Source: a candidate division KSB1 bacterium (GTDB lineage Bacteria; Zhuqueibacterota; Zhuqueibacteria; Zhuqueibacterales; Zhuqueibacteraceae). Taken from it: 64,000 nt of DNA. Positions within the stretch are counted from its first letter, which is position 1. Each line of letters starts with the position of its first letter. Location: contig JAPDPX010000005.1 of the NCBI GenBank assembly GCA_034506255.1, positions 434,001 through 498,000 on the forward strand, given 5' to 3'. Shown here one piece after another: positions 1-9,435 of the stretch. The notes beneath the pieces were generated by a model. The model ran no database searches and was not told the origin of the DNA. It saw only the letters and a program-made list of their open reading frames with translations. The position numbers and the translations under genes were made by a program.

Positions 1-2073
1 ATAGACCCGCCGCGCCTGCAGGGCTTCGAGCAGAGATTGCCGCGTCAACCCGCCCTTGATCCACACGCCGGCCAGACCGTGCAGCCAGGGATCGCGCTTG
101 CGGCCGATGCCGTGATGCCAGATCAGGCCGTGACCATCGGAGGCGCCCAGCACGCCGAAACGCAGGCCGCGCGCGAGACCGTCCTGCATGAACATGCCGG
201 GAATGCCGCCGCGATGGGTGATGGGTTCATTGCCGGAATATTCGAAGGCGCCGTGCACCGACACGATCTCCACGAGCGCCTGCACCTGCGGGTCGTGCTG
301 CGGCCAGTCGATGCCGGTCCAGCCGATGTGATGCGGCACCGCCAGCGCGCCGGCTTCACGCAATTGCGCAAACAGCCTGGTGGTGAGATTGGCACTGGAG
401 TCTGCCAGGCTGAGGATGGGCTGCGCCTCGTCGCGGAAGTAAACGTTTTTGTGGCCGGGTCCGTTGGGCCAGCGAGCGGCAGTCCATTCATAGGCATGCA
501 GCGTCACGAAATCCGGTGGCGTGTGGAAACCAGCGGTGATGCGGGCCATGTATTCCCATTCCGAGGGCAGAATGCGGTTGCGCACGAACCATTCATGATC
601 AGTGAGTGCGGCGAAATCCCATTTGTAGAAATCGCGGCTGCGGGTGTAGCAGTCATCCACCGTGCCCATGCCATCGGAGAGGTTGGAGTGTTGATGCAAA
701 TCGCCGAACACCAACCTTTCGTCTGCCGGGGCATCGAGAAATGCGCGTGCTTCGCCGCTCATTTGCCACTTCCCGGCGGCAGCGGCGGCGACAGGCGAGG
801 CAAGCACCGCCCGCTCCGGCGCGGGTTGCAACTTCGGCCGGGTTGCGGCTTCGGCAAGCGCGGGAAAGGCGCACAGCTCGATTAATGCCAGATCACGGCG
901 CACCGTCCAAATGGTGCCGTCTTGCGCTTCGGCCGCGCGCACGAATTCCCCGCGGCCGCCCCAACCGGGCAGCGCAAAGTTGGTGCGGCGGCTCCAGCGA
1001 TCACCGAGAAAAATTTGTGCACTGAACTCCTGACTGGGACGGCCGAACAGCCACAAAGCGCCGCGCCGGTTCGCCAGCAACTCGGGGGATTCCCAGCTTT
1101 GCAGCGTGCCGGTGGCGGTGAGATCGCGATCAGGCATGGCAGCCGCCGGGGCGCGCAGCGTCTTGCCGTCCCATTGCCGCAGCACCAGCCAGCGCGGAAG
1201 ATCGGGTTGGCCGGCGTCATCGGCGTTGCTGTGCCAGGCGAGCCACAGACGATTGCCGGCATCCACACTCACCGCCGGGCATTGCTCCAGCGTGGCGGAA
1301 TGGGTGAGATTCCAAACCTGTGAGGCGCGATCCAATCTTCTCAGAAAAATGTCGTAGTTGTAGTTGCCGAGATAGCCATCCCACGCGCACCAAATCTCGT
1401 TGTTGCGGCCTGCCGCCAGTGCCGGCCGCATTTGCCGGTGCGGCGCAACGAACACCGGTTGTGGCGGTGACCACCGGCCGTTTTCACGCACACTGAACAT
1501 CACTTGTGCGGTATCATGCCGCATGCGTTCCCAGGCCAGCCACAAACGGCCGACAGGATCACAAACCATGTCATGCTGCCAGTTGGCGGAAGGTCCACCC
1601 GCAACGATTTCCTGCGGGCCGGCCCGGCCGTTGACGATGGGCGTCACGATGAGTGCGAGACCACCGGCCGCGGCGCGCGCCCAACTGACCCACAACGTGC
1701 CATCGGGGCCGGCTGCCAGACGCGGTTTGCAGGCGAGAGGGGCGCGATCCAGCACAAGGGAGTCGGCCCAGGCGCCGTGGCGATAGCTTCTCACCATGAT
1801 TTGCTCCTCCTGATCCTGCATTTGTTGCCAGGCGATCCACAACGTGCCGGTGGCATCACAGACAAGATCGGGATACTCGGCGAGCGCATTGGTGGTAACC
1901 GGCACCCGCCGCGCCGGTTCCGGCCGGCGCAAAGGTCTTTCGAGAAAGTAGGTCGCAGTGAGCAACAGCAACGGGAAGAGGAAAAAGCGCGTGGGTGGCA
2001 ACGTGAGAAGAGAGGCCGGGTGCTGTCTTGCCACGGACAACAGGGAACTGCTGCGTTTGGGACGGTGACGCAT
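1..2073 (-). CDS. Exported or membrane-anchored propeller plus PHP-domain protein (3' end outside window)
   Basis: One uninterrupted frame of 691 codons runs off the left edge, so the C-terminus is missing. The first 45 residues hold a hydrophobic stretch (about 27-42) that looks like an uncleaved signal or anchor. Residues 60-350 contain at least five repeats of the form 'D..G.LW.AW', for example LWIAWQ, LWVSWA, LWLAWE and LWLAWH, the pattern of a beta-propeller. Residues 455-690 form a PHP metal-dependent phosphoesterase fold: GDLHQHSNLSDG (His460, His462), LTDHE, PHHIGWTG and GASDGH (Asp646, His648) supply the usual metal ligands. It resembles the DUF3604/PHP group, for which no substrate is firmly known. 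The ATG at 2073 has no strong ribosome site; a TTG lies two codons upstream. The propeller may bind a glycan or serve as a lid. Domain calls are firm; function is open. Confidence 0.82.
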   Translation of the reverse strand, partial: MRHRPKRSSSLLSVARQHPASLLTLPPTRFFLFPLLLLTATYFLERPLRRPEPARRVPVTTNALAEYPDLVCDATGTLWIAWQQMQDQEEQIMVRSYRHGAWADSLVLDRAPLACKPRLAAGPDGTLWVSWARAAAGGLALIVTPIVNGRAGPQEIVAGGPSANWQHDMVCDPVGRLWLAWERMRHDTAQVMFSVRENGRWSPPQPVFVAPHRQMRPALAAGRNNEIWCAWDGYLGNYNYDIFLRRLDRASQVWNLTHSATLEQCPAVSVDAGNRLWLAWHSNADDAGQPDLPRWLVLRQWDGKTLRAPAAAMPDRDLTATGTLQSWESPELLANRRGALWLFGRPSQEFSAQIFLGDRWSRRTNFALPGWGGRGEFVRAAEAQDGTIWTVRRDLALIELCAFPALAEAATRPKLQPAPERAVLASPVAAAAAGKWQMSGEARAFLDAPADERLVFGDLHQHSNLSDGMGTVDDCYTRSRDFYKWDFAALTDHEWFVRNRILPSEWEYMARITAGFHTPPDFVTLHAYEWTAARWPNGPGHKNVYFRDEAQPILSLADSSANLTTRLFAQLREAGALAVPHHIGWTGIDWPQHDPQVQALVEIVSVHGAFEYSGNEPITHRGGIPGMFMQDGLARGLRFGVLGASDGHGLIWHHGIGRKRDPWLHGLAGVWIKGGLTRQSLLEALQARRVY

Positions 2074-2239
2074 TATCAACCTCGGGCAGGTGGGAAAAAA
2101 TGACGGACAGGAGATGGATCGGTGCACGGCGCGAGCCACCGCCGAACCCCGCCAGGGGCTGCTGCGGCTTGCGCAGCACGCTCCGCTTGTCCGCGCGCCT
2201 CGCGGGCGAGCGGAGAAGGCGGCACAACACGCGGGCGAT

Positions 2240-5218
2240 TCAGGGAAGGATCGCGCGCACGACGGCATCATGCAGTTGGGGACGAAACGACAGAATGCGG
2301 CGGTTTTCGCGGGTGGGATGCACGCGATTGCTGAGCAGCACCACGATCAGGCCGCGCTCGGGGTCGGTCCACAATGAGGTGCCGGTGAAGCCGGTGTGGC
2401 CATAGGCTTTGTGACGCATCAACGTGCCAGCGGAATTTTGCCCGTCCGCCGTGTCCCAGCCCAGCGCACGGCTGCTGCCCGGGACCACTTCCTGGCGGGC
2501 GGTGAACTGCGCGATGGTCTGCGCTTCGAGCAATTTCGTTTCGCCATAGCTTCCGCCATTCAACAGCATTTGCAGGAACACCGCAAGATCGCGGGCGCTG
2601 CTGAACAAACCGGCATGCCCGGAAACCCCGCCGAGACGGTAGGCATTCTCATCATGCACCACGCCATGCACCCAGCTTCCCTTGCGGCCTTCCGTCCACG
2701 TGTCGAACTCCGTTGGCGCGAGGCGCGGCAACCACTCGGCGGGTGGAAGGTAGCCGGTGTCGTGCATGCCGAGCGGCCGGAAAATTTCGTCGCGGCAAAA
2801 GGCATCGAGCGTCTTGCCGGACAGGCGTTCGACGATCTTGCCCAGCAAAATCGCACTCAAGTCGGAATACACGGTTTTGCTGGCAGTGGGATATTCGAGC
2901 GGCTCACGCAGGATGGTGTTGAGGATCTCCTCCGGCGTGCGATAATCGCGGTAGTACAGCCGAAAGGCCACCAGGCCCGCGCTGTGCGTGAGCAGATGGC
3001 GGACGGTGATTTTGTCCTTGTCCTGACCGGTAAACTCGGGCAGATAGGTTTGCACTTTTTCGTCGAGCTGGAGCCGGCCGCGTTCGTAGAGCAGCATGCA
3101 GGCGGTGGTCATGGCCACGACTTTGGTGAGCGAGGCAAGGTCATAAATCGCATGCAGCGGGGTGGGCCGGTTGAACGCACCATAGCCCAGTGTGCCGAAG
3201 GCTTCATGCAGCGCGATCTTGCCGTGGCGCGCCACCAGCAGCACCGCGCCGGGAAACACGGAATCGCGCACGGCCTGCTGCATCAGGGCACGCACCGAGT
3301 CGAGTCCCGTTTTCGTCATGCCGGCTTCCTCCGGAAAGGCCATCTGCAAGGTGGGTGCGATGGCGGCGGGCGCAACGAGAGGCACGTGGTCGCGTGCGGC
3401 GAGCGTGAGGCCGGCACCGCGCGCAAAAAATCCCGGAATGGTGATCGGCAGGCGGCCGGCGATGGCGGCGGCCCCGGCCACGGCGCGTGCGGCCGCCTGG
3501 CTCATGCGGGTCTCATCATCATAGGCCACCAGGTAAGCTGCGGCCTGCTGTACCTGGGGATAGACATAGGGATTGCCCATGCTGATCACCGCGGCCGGCA
3601 CGCCGGTGGCGAGCAGCGAATCGATCATGGGCTGCATCACCCGGGGCAGGCCGATGTGCCCCTTCCAGGAACCAATGGTCGCGTATACCGGCAATACCTG
3701 CACCTGTGCCTGGCGCACCGCGGCAAGGGCACGGGCCACTTCCGGCACAGAACTGCCGGGATGCAAAGACAGCACGGCCGCCGGCTGCACGAAACGTTGC
3801 AGCTCGCGCAAAAAGGGGGTGTGATTAAAGCTGCGCGGCTCATCCCAAAGATTCACCACAACCATGCGCTGCCCCGGTGCGAGCGGCAGCAAGCCGCCCT
3901 CGTTTTTCAACAGCGTAATACTGCGCGCCGCGGCCTGTTCCGCGGCCTGCACCGCCTCCGGCCGCTGCAACCAACGGGCAACCGCCGCGGGCTCCACCCG
4001 GCGCTGCTGATGCAGCCCGATTCTGGTTTTCGCCAGCAAAATGCGGCGCACGGATTGCTCAATGCGCGCCTCCGCGATTTCGCCGCTGCGCACCCGCCGT
4101 TCGAGATCGGCGATCATCGCGGGAACATCCTCCTGCGCCAGAATCACATCCACGCCGGCGTTGAGCGCCGCGACCGTGGCAAAGGCAGCGGTGTAGTTTC
4201 TGGTGATCGCCCACATGTGCATCGCATCCGTGATGATCACGCCCTCGAAGTGCAGCCGTTCGCGCAGCAGTTGGGTGAGGATTTCCGGCGAAAGGGTTGC
4301 GGGCGCGTAGGGATTCATGGCGAAGCCGCGCACGTTGACATGGGCGGTCATGATGAAATCAACACCGGCGGCGATGGCGCGACGGAATGGCACGAGTTCG
4401 AGCTGTTCCAGACGCGCGCTGTCGGCTGCGACCAACGCCAGCTCGAGATGGGAATCCTGCCGGGTATCGCCATGGCCGGGAAAATGTTTGGCGGTGGCCA
4501 GCAACCCGCCCTGCCGGCAGCCGCGCAGGAAGGCTTCCGCAAAACGGGAAACCGTCTCCGCCTCCTCGCCAAAAGCGCGCACATTGATGATGGGATTCCC
4601 GGGATTGCTGTTGATGTCCACCACCGGTGCGAAGGTGAGGCCAATGCCCAGGGCGCGTGCCTCGCCGGCCGTATGCCGGCCCATTTCATAGGCCAGCTTG
4701 ACGTCGCCGGTGGCGGCAATCGCCATATTGGGTGGAAATTCCGTGCCGCCGAAACGCGCCGTGCCATTTTCCAAATCAGCCGTGAACAACAAGGGCAGCT
4801 TGCTGAGCGCCTGCAACCGGTTGGTGAGGTGGGCCGTGGCATAGGGTTCACCGCGCCAGAGATGCAGGCCACCGAGATGATGTTGCGTGACCAGCCGCTC
4901 AATGTTCTGCAACTTGGGATCACTTTCCGGCTTGAAATCGGCGTCCAGATAATAGAAAAAAAGCTGGCCGAGTTTTTCACGCAAGGACATCCGGCGCAGG
5001 GTCTGCTCGACCCAGGAGGGTGAATCCTGCTGCAGACCCCGCGCGGGTTTGGCGGGCACCGCTTGCGCCATGAGATGGCCGGCCCATAACAAAGCCACCC
5101 CGCAGAGCACACGCCGCAGCGCGGGGGAAAACGCCACGACTCCTTGCTGCCCGGTGCGCGGCCAGGCGGCAGCACCGGCCGTCATTGTTTCGCAATAACG
5201 ATGGTTCAAGAATGACAT
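2240..5218 (-). CDS. GH3 beta-N-acetylhexosaminidase (NagZ-like) fused to a serine beta-lactamase-type hydrolase
   Basis: Predicted 992 residues. The chosen ATG at 5218 has GGGAG six bases upstream; an in-frame TTG at 5317 would add 33 residues but lacks such a site. A signal peptide is plausible around residues 34-53 (hydrophobic run ending LMAQA). Residues 65-400 are a GH3 barrel with the NagZ signature KHFPGHG (from Lys244), a DSH triplet and the nucleophile Asp331 in IITDAMHM. Residues 440-600 resemble the second GH3 domain. Residues 630-990 are a class C beta-lactamase/DD-peptidase fold with SLTK (Ser696, Lys699), a YSD motif and a GHTG box. Both halves act on peptidoglycan in known relatives, so the likely role is cleaving GlcNAc-anhydroMurNAc fragments in the periplasm and trimming a peptide or ester. 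Such fusions occur in Bacteroidota. Confidence 0.9.
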   Translation of the reverse strand: MSFLNHRYCETMTAGAAAWPRTGQQGVVAFSPALRRVLCGVALLWAGHLMAQAVPAKPARGLQQDSPSWVEQTLRRMSLREKLGQLFFYYLDADFKPESDPKLQNIERLVTQHHLGGLHLWRGEPYATAHLTNRLQALSKLPLLFTADLENGTARFGGTEFPPNMAIAATGDVKLAYEMGRHTAGEARALGIGLTFAPVVDINSNPGNPIINVRAFGEEAETVSRFAEAFLRGCRQGGLLATAKHFPGHGDTRQDSHLELALVAADSARLEQLELVPFRRAIAAGVDFIMTAHVNVRGFAMNPYAPATLSPEILTQLLRERLHFEGVIITDAMHMWAITRNYTAAFATVAALNAGVDVILAQEDVPAMIADLERRVRSGEIAEARIEQSVRRILLAKTRIGLHQQRRVEPAAVARWLQRPEAVQAAEQAAARSITLLKNEGGLLPLAPGQRMVVVNLWDEPRSFNHTPFLRELQRFVQPAAVLSLHPGSSVPEVARALAAVRQAQVQVLPVYATIGSWKGHIGLPRVMQPMIDSLLATGVPAAVISMGNPYVYPQVQQAAAYLVAYDDETRMSQAAARAVAGAAAIAGRLPITIPGFFARGAGLTLAARDHVPLVAPAAIAPTLQMAFPEEAGMTKTGLDSVRALMQQAVRDSVFPGAVLLVARHGKIALHEAFGTLGYGAFNRPTPLHAIYDLASLTKVVAMTTACMLLYERGRLQLDEKVQTYLPEFTGQDKDKITVRHLLTHSAGLVAFRLYYRDYRTPEEILNTILREPLEYPTASKTVYSDLSAILLGKIVERLSGKTLDAFCRDEIFRPLGMHDTGYLPPAEWLPRLAPTEFDTWTEGRKGSWVHGVVHDENAYRLGGVSGHAGLFSSARDLAVFLQMLLNGGSYGETKLLEAQTIAQFTARQEVVPGSSRALGWDTADGQNSAGTLMRHKAYGHTGFTGTSLWTDPERGLIVVLLSNRVHPTRENRRILSFRPQLHDAVVRAILP

Positions 5219-5313
5219 GTCAGCTCCCAAAGAACGATTGCTGGATGACAACCATGCGGGCGGAAAAAAGACAGCAAACCTTGCAGCCGGAGCCTTGCCC
5301 GCGCGCCATGCTC

Positions 5314-5769
5314 TCAAAAACCGGGCAGACGCTGCACGGACACCTGCCGGTTCAAAACAATTTGCCCGGGCGCGTCGCTTTCAAAGTCGCGCATTTCGAC
5401 GGTCAAGTGGAACGTATCGGGGTGAATCGGACTGACGTGGATATCGACATCGAACGGTGCGGGCGGTATGCAGGCATTGTTCATGTCAAACTGGATGACC
5501 AGGTGGTCATGCCCCGCGCTGGCGACGCGCGCCGCTGGTTGCGGGGCACAGCCCTCGGCAACGACCGTCACCCGCAACAGCCGCAACAGGCGATGGAAGC
5601 GCAGTCGCAGGGAATCCGGGACGGGATGATAGGCGGGATCGGCATGCGAATAGGCGGCGATCGCCACAATATCGGTGGGGATGCCCTCATAAAGCGATGT
5701 GGGCGTCCGTCCACAACTGCACAATGCAGCCGCCGTCAGCAACAGAAGAAACCGGTGAGGCCACAACAT
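5314..5769 (-). CDS. Small putative lipoprotein of unknown function
   Basis: 151 residues from the ATG at 5769; the frame is open further upstream but the added residues look non-coding. The N-terminus is a compact signal sequence followed by LCSC-G, which fits a lipobox with the modified Cys near residue 19. The mature part has alternating hydrophobic residues and ends in a beta-rich stretch with no recognised motif. Its stop lies about 96 bases upstream of the ATG of the GH3/lactamase gene, so the two are probably co-transcribed. No family is recognised. The signal and context suggest the periplasmic side of a membrane. Confidence 0.6.
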   Translation of the reverse strand: MLWPHRFLLLLTAAALCSCGRTPTSLYEGIPTDIVAIAAYSHADPAYHPVPDSLRLRFHRLLRLLRVTVVAEGCAPQPAARVASAGHDHLVIQFDMNNACIPPAPFDVDIHVSPIHPDTFHLTVEMRDFESDAPGQIVLNRQVSVQRLPGF

Positions 5770-5848
5770 AAAACAGCCCAAAATGAGATTACAGGAGGTT
5801 TGCCGCCAAGATAGGAAAAAGATTTGCGAAATGAAACAAAGGAATACC

Positions 5849-5876
5849 TTGCATTTCTCGCGGAGATTCTTATCTT
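5849..5876 (+). promoter_or_regulatory. Possible promoter for the receiver gene at 5983
   Basis: TTGCAT (5849-5854), a 16-base spacer and TATCTT (5871-5876), about 105 bases upstream of the start. It is weaker than other promoters in this window that carry TATATT. Confidence 0.3.
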
Positions 5877-5982
5877 CACCATCCGATTTCGCAAAAAAAT
5901 CGGCTGGCGAGCATGCCGGGGGGAGCACCCTGGCAGGGCGCCTGCGCAGACAAGGAAACGCGGCAACCCAAGGAACGAAGCA

Positions 5983-6357
5983 ATGAAGACGATCTTGGTG
6001 GTCGAGGACGAAAAGAATTTGCGTTTGCTTTATTCCCAGGAATTAAAAGCATTGGGATATCAGGTGATCGCCGCCGCCGACGGGCAGTCGGCGCGCGAAC
6101 AGACACGCAACTGCAAAATTGATCTGGCCATCGTCGATATCAAGCTCAATGGTGAAAATGGACTGGACGTGCTGCGCGATTTGATGGAGGAAAACCGCGA
6201 GATGAAAGTGATCTTGAATTCTGCCTACTCCACATACATGAGCGATTTCACCAGTTGGTCGGCGGATGCCTATTTGGTCAAATCCTCGGATTTGAGCCAG
6301 CTCAAGAAGAAAGTCCGGGAGCTTACCGCCCAGGAAAACAGCCTCTATCTCATTTGA
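5983..6357 (+). CDS. Stand-alone response-regulator receiver domain
   Basis: 124 residues, a single CheY-like domain with no output domain. The ATG at 5983 is chosen because the protein then starts directly with beta-1 (MKTILVVEDE) and AAGGA lies upstream; the longer frame adds non-homologous residues. Glu9 and Asp10 form the acidic pocket, the phospho-accepting Asp sits in LAIVDIKL, a Ser follows beta-4 (ILNSAYS) and the conserved Lys is in AYLVKSSDL. The usual MPxxDG turn is replaced by LNGENG, so the conserved Pro is absent. No kinase gene is adjacent. It could act as a phospho-relay intermediate or bind a partner protein. Confidence 0.85.
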   Translation: MKTILVVEDEKNLRLLYSQELKALGYQVIAAADGQSAREQTRNCKIDLAIVDIKLNGENGLDVLRDLMEENREMKVILNSAYSTYMSDFTSWSADAYLVKSSDLSQLKKKVRELTAQENSLYLI

Positions 6358-6728
6358 GGGCTTTCAACCAGAGACGCTCGCCCAGAGATGCCGGGGGCCA
6401 GGCGCCGCACGCCCGGCCGGTCTTCACTGCCATCCCCGCGCCCAGCTTTCTCTCCGCCCCTGATATTTCCAACACGATCGCGCAGACTTGCATACCAGTC
6501 ATACAGCATTTTCCGGGCGGATGAAGTAGATCTCGTTGCGGATGATTCTGCCGGAATTTTTCCCCGGAACGGGATGTTGTCTGCGCCGGGCGAAGCACTC
6601 CAGCATCAGGGAAAGGGCCGGCAGGTTGATTGAAGTGGGCAACGATTCTTGACGCCCCCCCGCCGTCCCGGCAGGCTTGCAACCAGCCGTTTAATCCTGT
6701 GATATGCTCCTGAGCGAGGAACTGTGCC
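6358..6728. other. Intergenic, no gene seen
   Basis: 371 bases between the receiver gene and the zinc-ribbon membrane protein. It is GC-rich and has no convincing open frame, RNA gene or inverted repeat with a T-run. A TTGACG at 6649 has no matching -10 at a usable distance. Confidence 0.5.
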
Positions 6729-7568
6729 ATGTCTGTTTGTCCGCGATGCCAACGAGAAATCACGACGCCGGAGGCCAGGTTCTGTCCCTACTGTGGCGCG
6801 ACCATCAGCGAAGAGGGCCTGTTCGAATTCAATGCCGCCAGTGCGCCACCCTCTACTGCAGCAGAACCTCCTACTGCAATAGAACCTCCGGCCTGGTCTG
6901 CTGGCACGGCCGGACCACTGCCGCCGCCCTCCGAGGTCAAGAGATCGATCGAATGGGAAGAACGCAGCCGCGTCGGCTTTCTGCGCGGGCTGAGTCAAAC
7001 CTGGAGCGACGCTTCCCTGCGGCCGACAGAGTTTTTCCGCCGCGCGCCCCGCACCGGCAACCTGGGCTCGGCGCTGCTGTTCGCCCTGCTCGTCTGGATG
7101 ACTTCCGGGTTGATTGCCCTGTTTTGGCAAAGCCAAATCATGCAATCCTTCCCCATGCTGGAGCAGTTCGAGCGCGAGCTGGGGATGGAGCTGGGCCGCG
7201 GGCAATACGGCCTGTATGTTCTCCTCCTGCCGTTTTGGATGACCCTCACCATCTTTTTCGCCGCCGCCGTATTCCATGTCTGTCTTTTGCTGGTGGGCAG
7301 CGGGCAGGCCGGCTGGGAGGCAACCTTCCGTGCGCTGTGTTACAGCTTCGGGCCGCAACTGCTGGCGGTGCTGCCGGTGTGCGGCGGTTTCGTGGCCATG
7401 TTCTGGCAGCTCGGCATCCTGCTCATTGGCTGGCGGGAGTTTCACCAAAGCGCCATGCCGCGCGTGCTGCTGGCCGCCATGCTGCCGCTGTTCCTGTGCT
7501 GCGGGCTGGTCTCCTATGCCCTGTTTCGCTTTGCGGATTTCCTGTCTCACTTCAACAACACGCTCTGA
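6729..7568 (+). CDS. Zinc-ribbon plus Yip1-type membrane protein
   Basis: 279 residues. The N-terminus has a CxxC-x(13)-CxxC zinc ribbon (CPRC, then CPYC), followed by a Pro/Ala-rich linker to about residue 60. The rest contains about five hydrophobic helices and a proline-rich stretch like Yip1/DUF1282 family membrane proteins, whose bacterial members have no assigned biochemical role. GAGGAA lies nine bases before the ATG. It is followed after three bases by the DUF2752 gene, so the two are probably translated together. Confidence 0.78.
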   Translation: MSVCPRCQREITTPEARFCPYCGATISEEGLFEFNAASAPPSTAAEPPTAIEPPAWSAGTAGPLPPPSEVKRSIEWEERSRVGFLRGLSQTWSDASLRPTEFFRRAPRTGNLGSALLFALLVWMTSGLIALFWQSQIMQSFPMLEQFERELGMELGRGQYGLYVLLLPFWMTLTIFFAAAVFHVCLLLVGSGQAGWEATFRALCYSFGPQLLAVLPVCGGFVAMFWQLGILLIGWREFHQSAMPRVLLAAMLPLFLCCGLVSYALFRFADFLSHFNNTL

Positions 7569-7571
7569 AGC

Positions 7572-7988
7572 ATGCCGCGCGCAGCACCAAAAATTCTCTG
7601 GTCGCAGGCAGGTGCCGGCGTGTTGCTGCTCCTGATCACGCTGTTGGGCTGGTGGATTGCAGGTTGGGCGGCGCCGCTCGCCGCTGCCCTGCCCCCCTGT
7701 TTGCTGCACCGCCTGCTGCACCTTCCCTGCCCGACCTGCGGCAGCACCCGCGCCCTGCTCGCCCTGGGCCGTGGCGAGATTGCCGTGGCTCTGGCAGCGA
7801 ATCCGTTGCTGGGGCTGTTCGCTTTGGGCTCGCCCGCTGCCGCCGTCATGCTGCTGGTCGCGGCCGGCGCCGGTCGCGACCTGCGCCGCTTGTGGTCACC
7901 GCAAAACATCGCATCCTGGCGCCGTCTCGCGCTCGCCGCGCTGGTTCTGAATTGGATCTACCTGCTCGCCCGCGCGAGCCTGCCATAA
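7572..7988 (+). CDS. DUF2752 family membrane protein
   Basis: 138 residues with three predicted membrane helices. The family hallmark, a short CPTCGSTRA segment after the first helix (here LHLPCPTCG followed by an Arg-Ala pair), is intact. The two Cys could bind metal or form a disulphide. DUF2752 has no established function but often accompanies zinc-ribbon membrane proteins such as the gene just upstream. A 19-base gap leads to the next gene. Confidence 0.8.
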   Translation: MPRAAPKILWSQAGAGVLLLLITLLGWWIAGWAAPLAAALPPCLLHRLLHLPCPTCGSTRALLALGRGEIAVALAANPLLGLFALGSPAAAVMLLVAAGAGRDLRRLWSPQNIASWRRLALAALVLNWIYLLARASLP

Positions 7989-8007
7989 AACCACGGAGAA
8001 GCAAACC

Positions 8008-8826
8008 ATGCAGGTCGGACTGACCATCGGCGATTTTGACGGCAAAAAAGCCGGTGAATTGCTGGCGCTGGTGCGCCGCGTAGGGGTCAGCTTCGTCGAG
8101 CTGAATCCCACGGTGTTCAATGATCTCGAGGCCGTCATTGCCAACATGAACGGCATGGCCGCCGGCTTTCACCTGCCGCTGGTGGGAGAGCACGGCTTCG
8201 ATTTCTCCTCCCTCGAGGCCAAGGAGCGCATCGATGACACCATCGCGCTGCTCAACCGCCACCGCCATGATCTCAACCTGCTCTATTGCGTGGCGCACCC
8301 ACCGGAGGCCGATCCCGCCGCCGAGAACGCCGATGAGGCGCTGGAATTTCTCTATGACAATCTCCAGCGCCTGGAAATACCGGTTATTCTGGAAAACGTC
8401 GAGGCCTGGAATCACAAGGATTTTGACCGGCTGGTCGATATGAGCCGCAAGGTGCTCAAGAAAAAACTCATCGGCCTGTGCTTTGACCCGGCGCATGCCT
8501 TCCTGCGCGGCGAGGATATTTTTGCGCGCTTCAGCGCCATCGCGCAGCAGGTGGTGTGCATCCATCTTTCCGATTGCAGCCGCGGCCATGATGCCCATCT
8601 CCCGCTGGGCCGGGGCGAACTGCCCATCGCGAAATTCCTGGCACACGTCAACAAACACCACTTCGATGGCGTCATCAATCTCGAAGTCGTGCCCAAATCC
8701 ATGAACGACACCCTGGCCGTGCTGGACAGCTACCTGCAGGTGTTGCGCGTCTTTCGCAAGGGCAAATTTCTCGCCACGCGGATGAAGCTGTTGCTTGGCA
8801 GGACGCAACTCGCCACCGCCCATTAA
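8008..8826 (+). CDS. Sugar phosphate isomerase/epimerase-like TIM-barrel protein
   Basis: 272 residues, an AP-endonuclease-2/xylose-isomerase-like barrel. Likely metal-binding positions are Glu in ILENVEAW, Asp and His in CFDPAHAF, His in CIHLSD and Glu near the C-terminus in NLEVVP. GGAG stands nine bases before the ATG. Substrate cannot be told from sequence; the fold serves sugar isomerases, inosose dehydratases and endonuclease IV. It follows DUF2752 closely and may belong to the same transcript. Confidence 0.8.
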   Translation: MQVGLTIGDFDGKKAGELLALVRRVGVSFVELNPTVFNDLEAVIANMNGMAAGFHLPLVGEHGFDFSSLEAKERIDDTIALLNRHRHDLNLLYCVAHPPEADPAAENADEALEFLYDNLQRLEIPVILENVEAWNHKDFDRLVDMSRKVLKKKLIGLCFDPAHAFLRGEDIFARFSAIAQQVVCIHLSDCSRGHDAHLPLGRGELPIAKFLAHVNKHHFDGVINLEVVPKSMNDTLAVLDSYLQVLRVFRKGKFLATRMKLLLGRTQLATAH

Positions 8827-8931
8827 AACGGGCCGGGCACGGCACGCTGCCGGCGCCGCGCGGGGCCTCTTTCTGTCCGGGCGCAAAACAATCCGATTCT
8901 TTCGAAACCGCAAGATTTCAGAGGTGAACTT

Positions 8932-9204
8932 ATGGCTCGCATGGTGAAATGTGTAAAGTTCGGGCGGGAAATGGTGGGACTCGACAAACCCCCGATGAAG
9001 GGACCGCTCGGTCAGCGCATCTACGAAAACGTCTCTCAGGAGGCCTGGAAGCTGTGGAAGCAGCAGATGATCATGTTGATCAATGAATATCGCCTCAACA
9101 TGATGGACCCCCGGGCCCGCGAGTTTTTGGACCGGCAAACCGAGGCGTTCTTCTTTGGCGAGGGTTCCGCACTGCCGCCGGAATACACGCCGCCCCAGCA
9201 GTGA
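8932..9204 (+). CDS. yggX: YggX-family Fe(II)-trafficking / oxidative damage protection protein
   Basis: 90 residues, the family's usual length. It keeps the N-terminal Cys (CVKFGRE), the GQRIYENVSQEAWKLW core and the LINEYRLNMMDP segment that define YggX. In enterobacteria YggX protects iron-sulphur clusters and labile iron in the cytoplasm. AGAGGTGA lies five bases upstream of the ATG. YggX is best known from Proteobacteria, so its presence here may reflect wider distribution or transfer; the base composition does not stand out. Confidence 0.9.
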   Translation: MARMVKCVKFGREMVGLDKPPMKGPLGQRIYENVSQEAWKLWKQQMIMLINEYRLNMMDPRAREFLDRQTEAFFFGEGSALPPEYTPPQQ

Positions 9205-9435
9205 GCCGCTGCAACCGCAACGGCAACCGTGCCGGCCTCGCCTGAGGCGTTATCCCTTCTTCTTATCACCGCGGTTCCTGCTCGCGCGAAACATACCGGC
9301 TGTGCCCTCGTTCCGCCAAAAGGCTCCGCGTGCACCGGCCATCCTCTGCAATTGAACGATCAGCCCGCGGCAGGGAAACACCGGCAGCATGAGGGGATGC
9401 TGTGTCCAATGAAAACCCTTGCCGTTGCCGCGCTT

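Noticed and set aside
123..1840. Several short frames suggesting frameshifts in the first gene
   Set aside because: Reading the minus strand from 2073 gives one unbroken frame to base 1; the short frames are shadows.
2396..5023. A long plus-strand open frame (875 codons) opposite the GH3/lactamase gene
   Set aside because: It mirrors a clearly conserved minus-strand enzyme; the high GC content keeps the antisense frame open. The product is His/Arg/Gly-rich without motifs.
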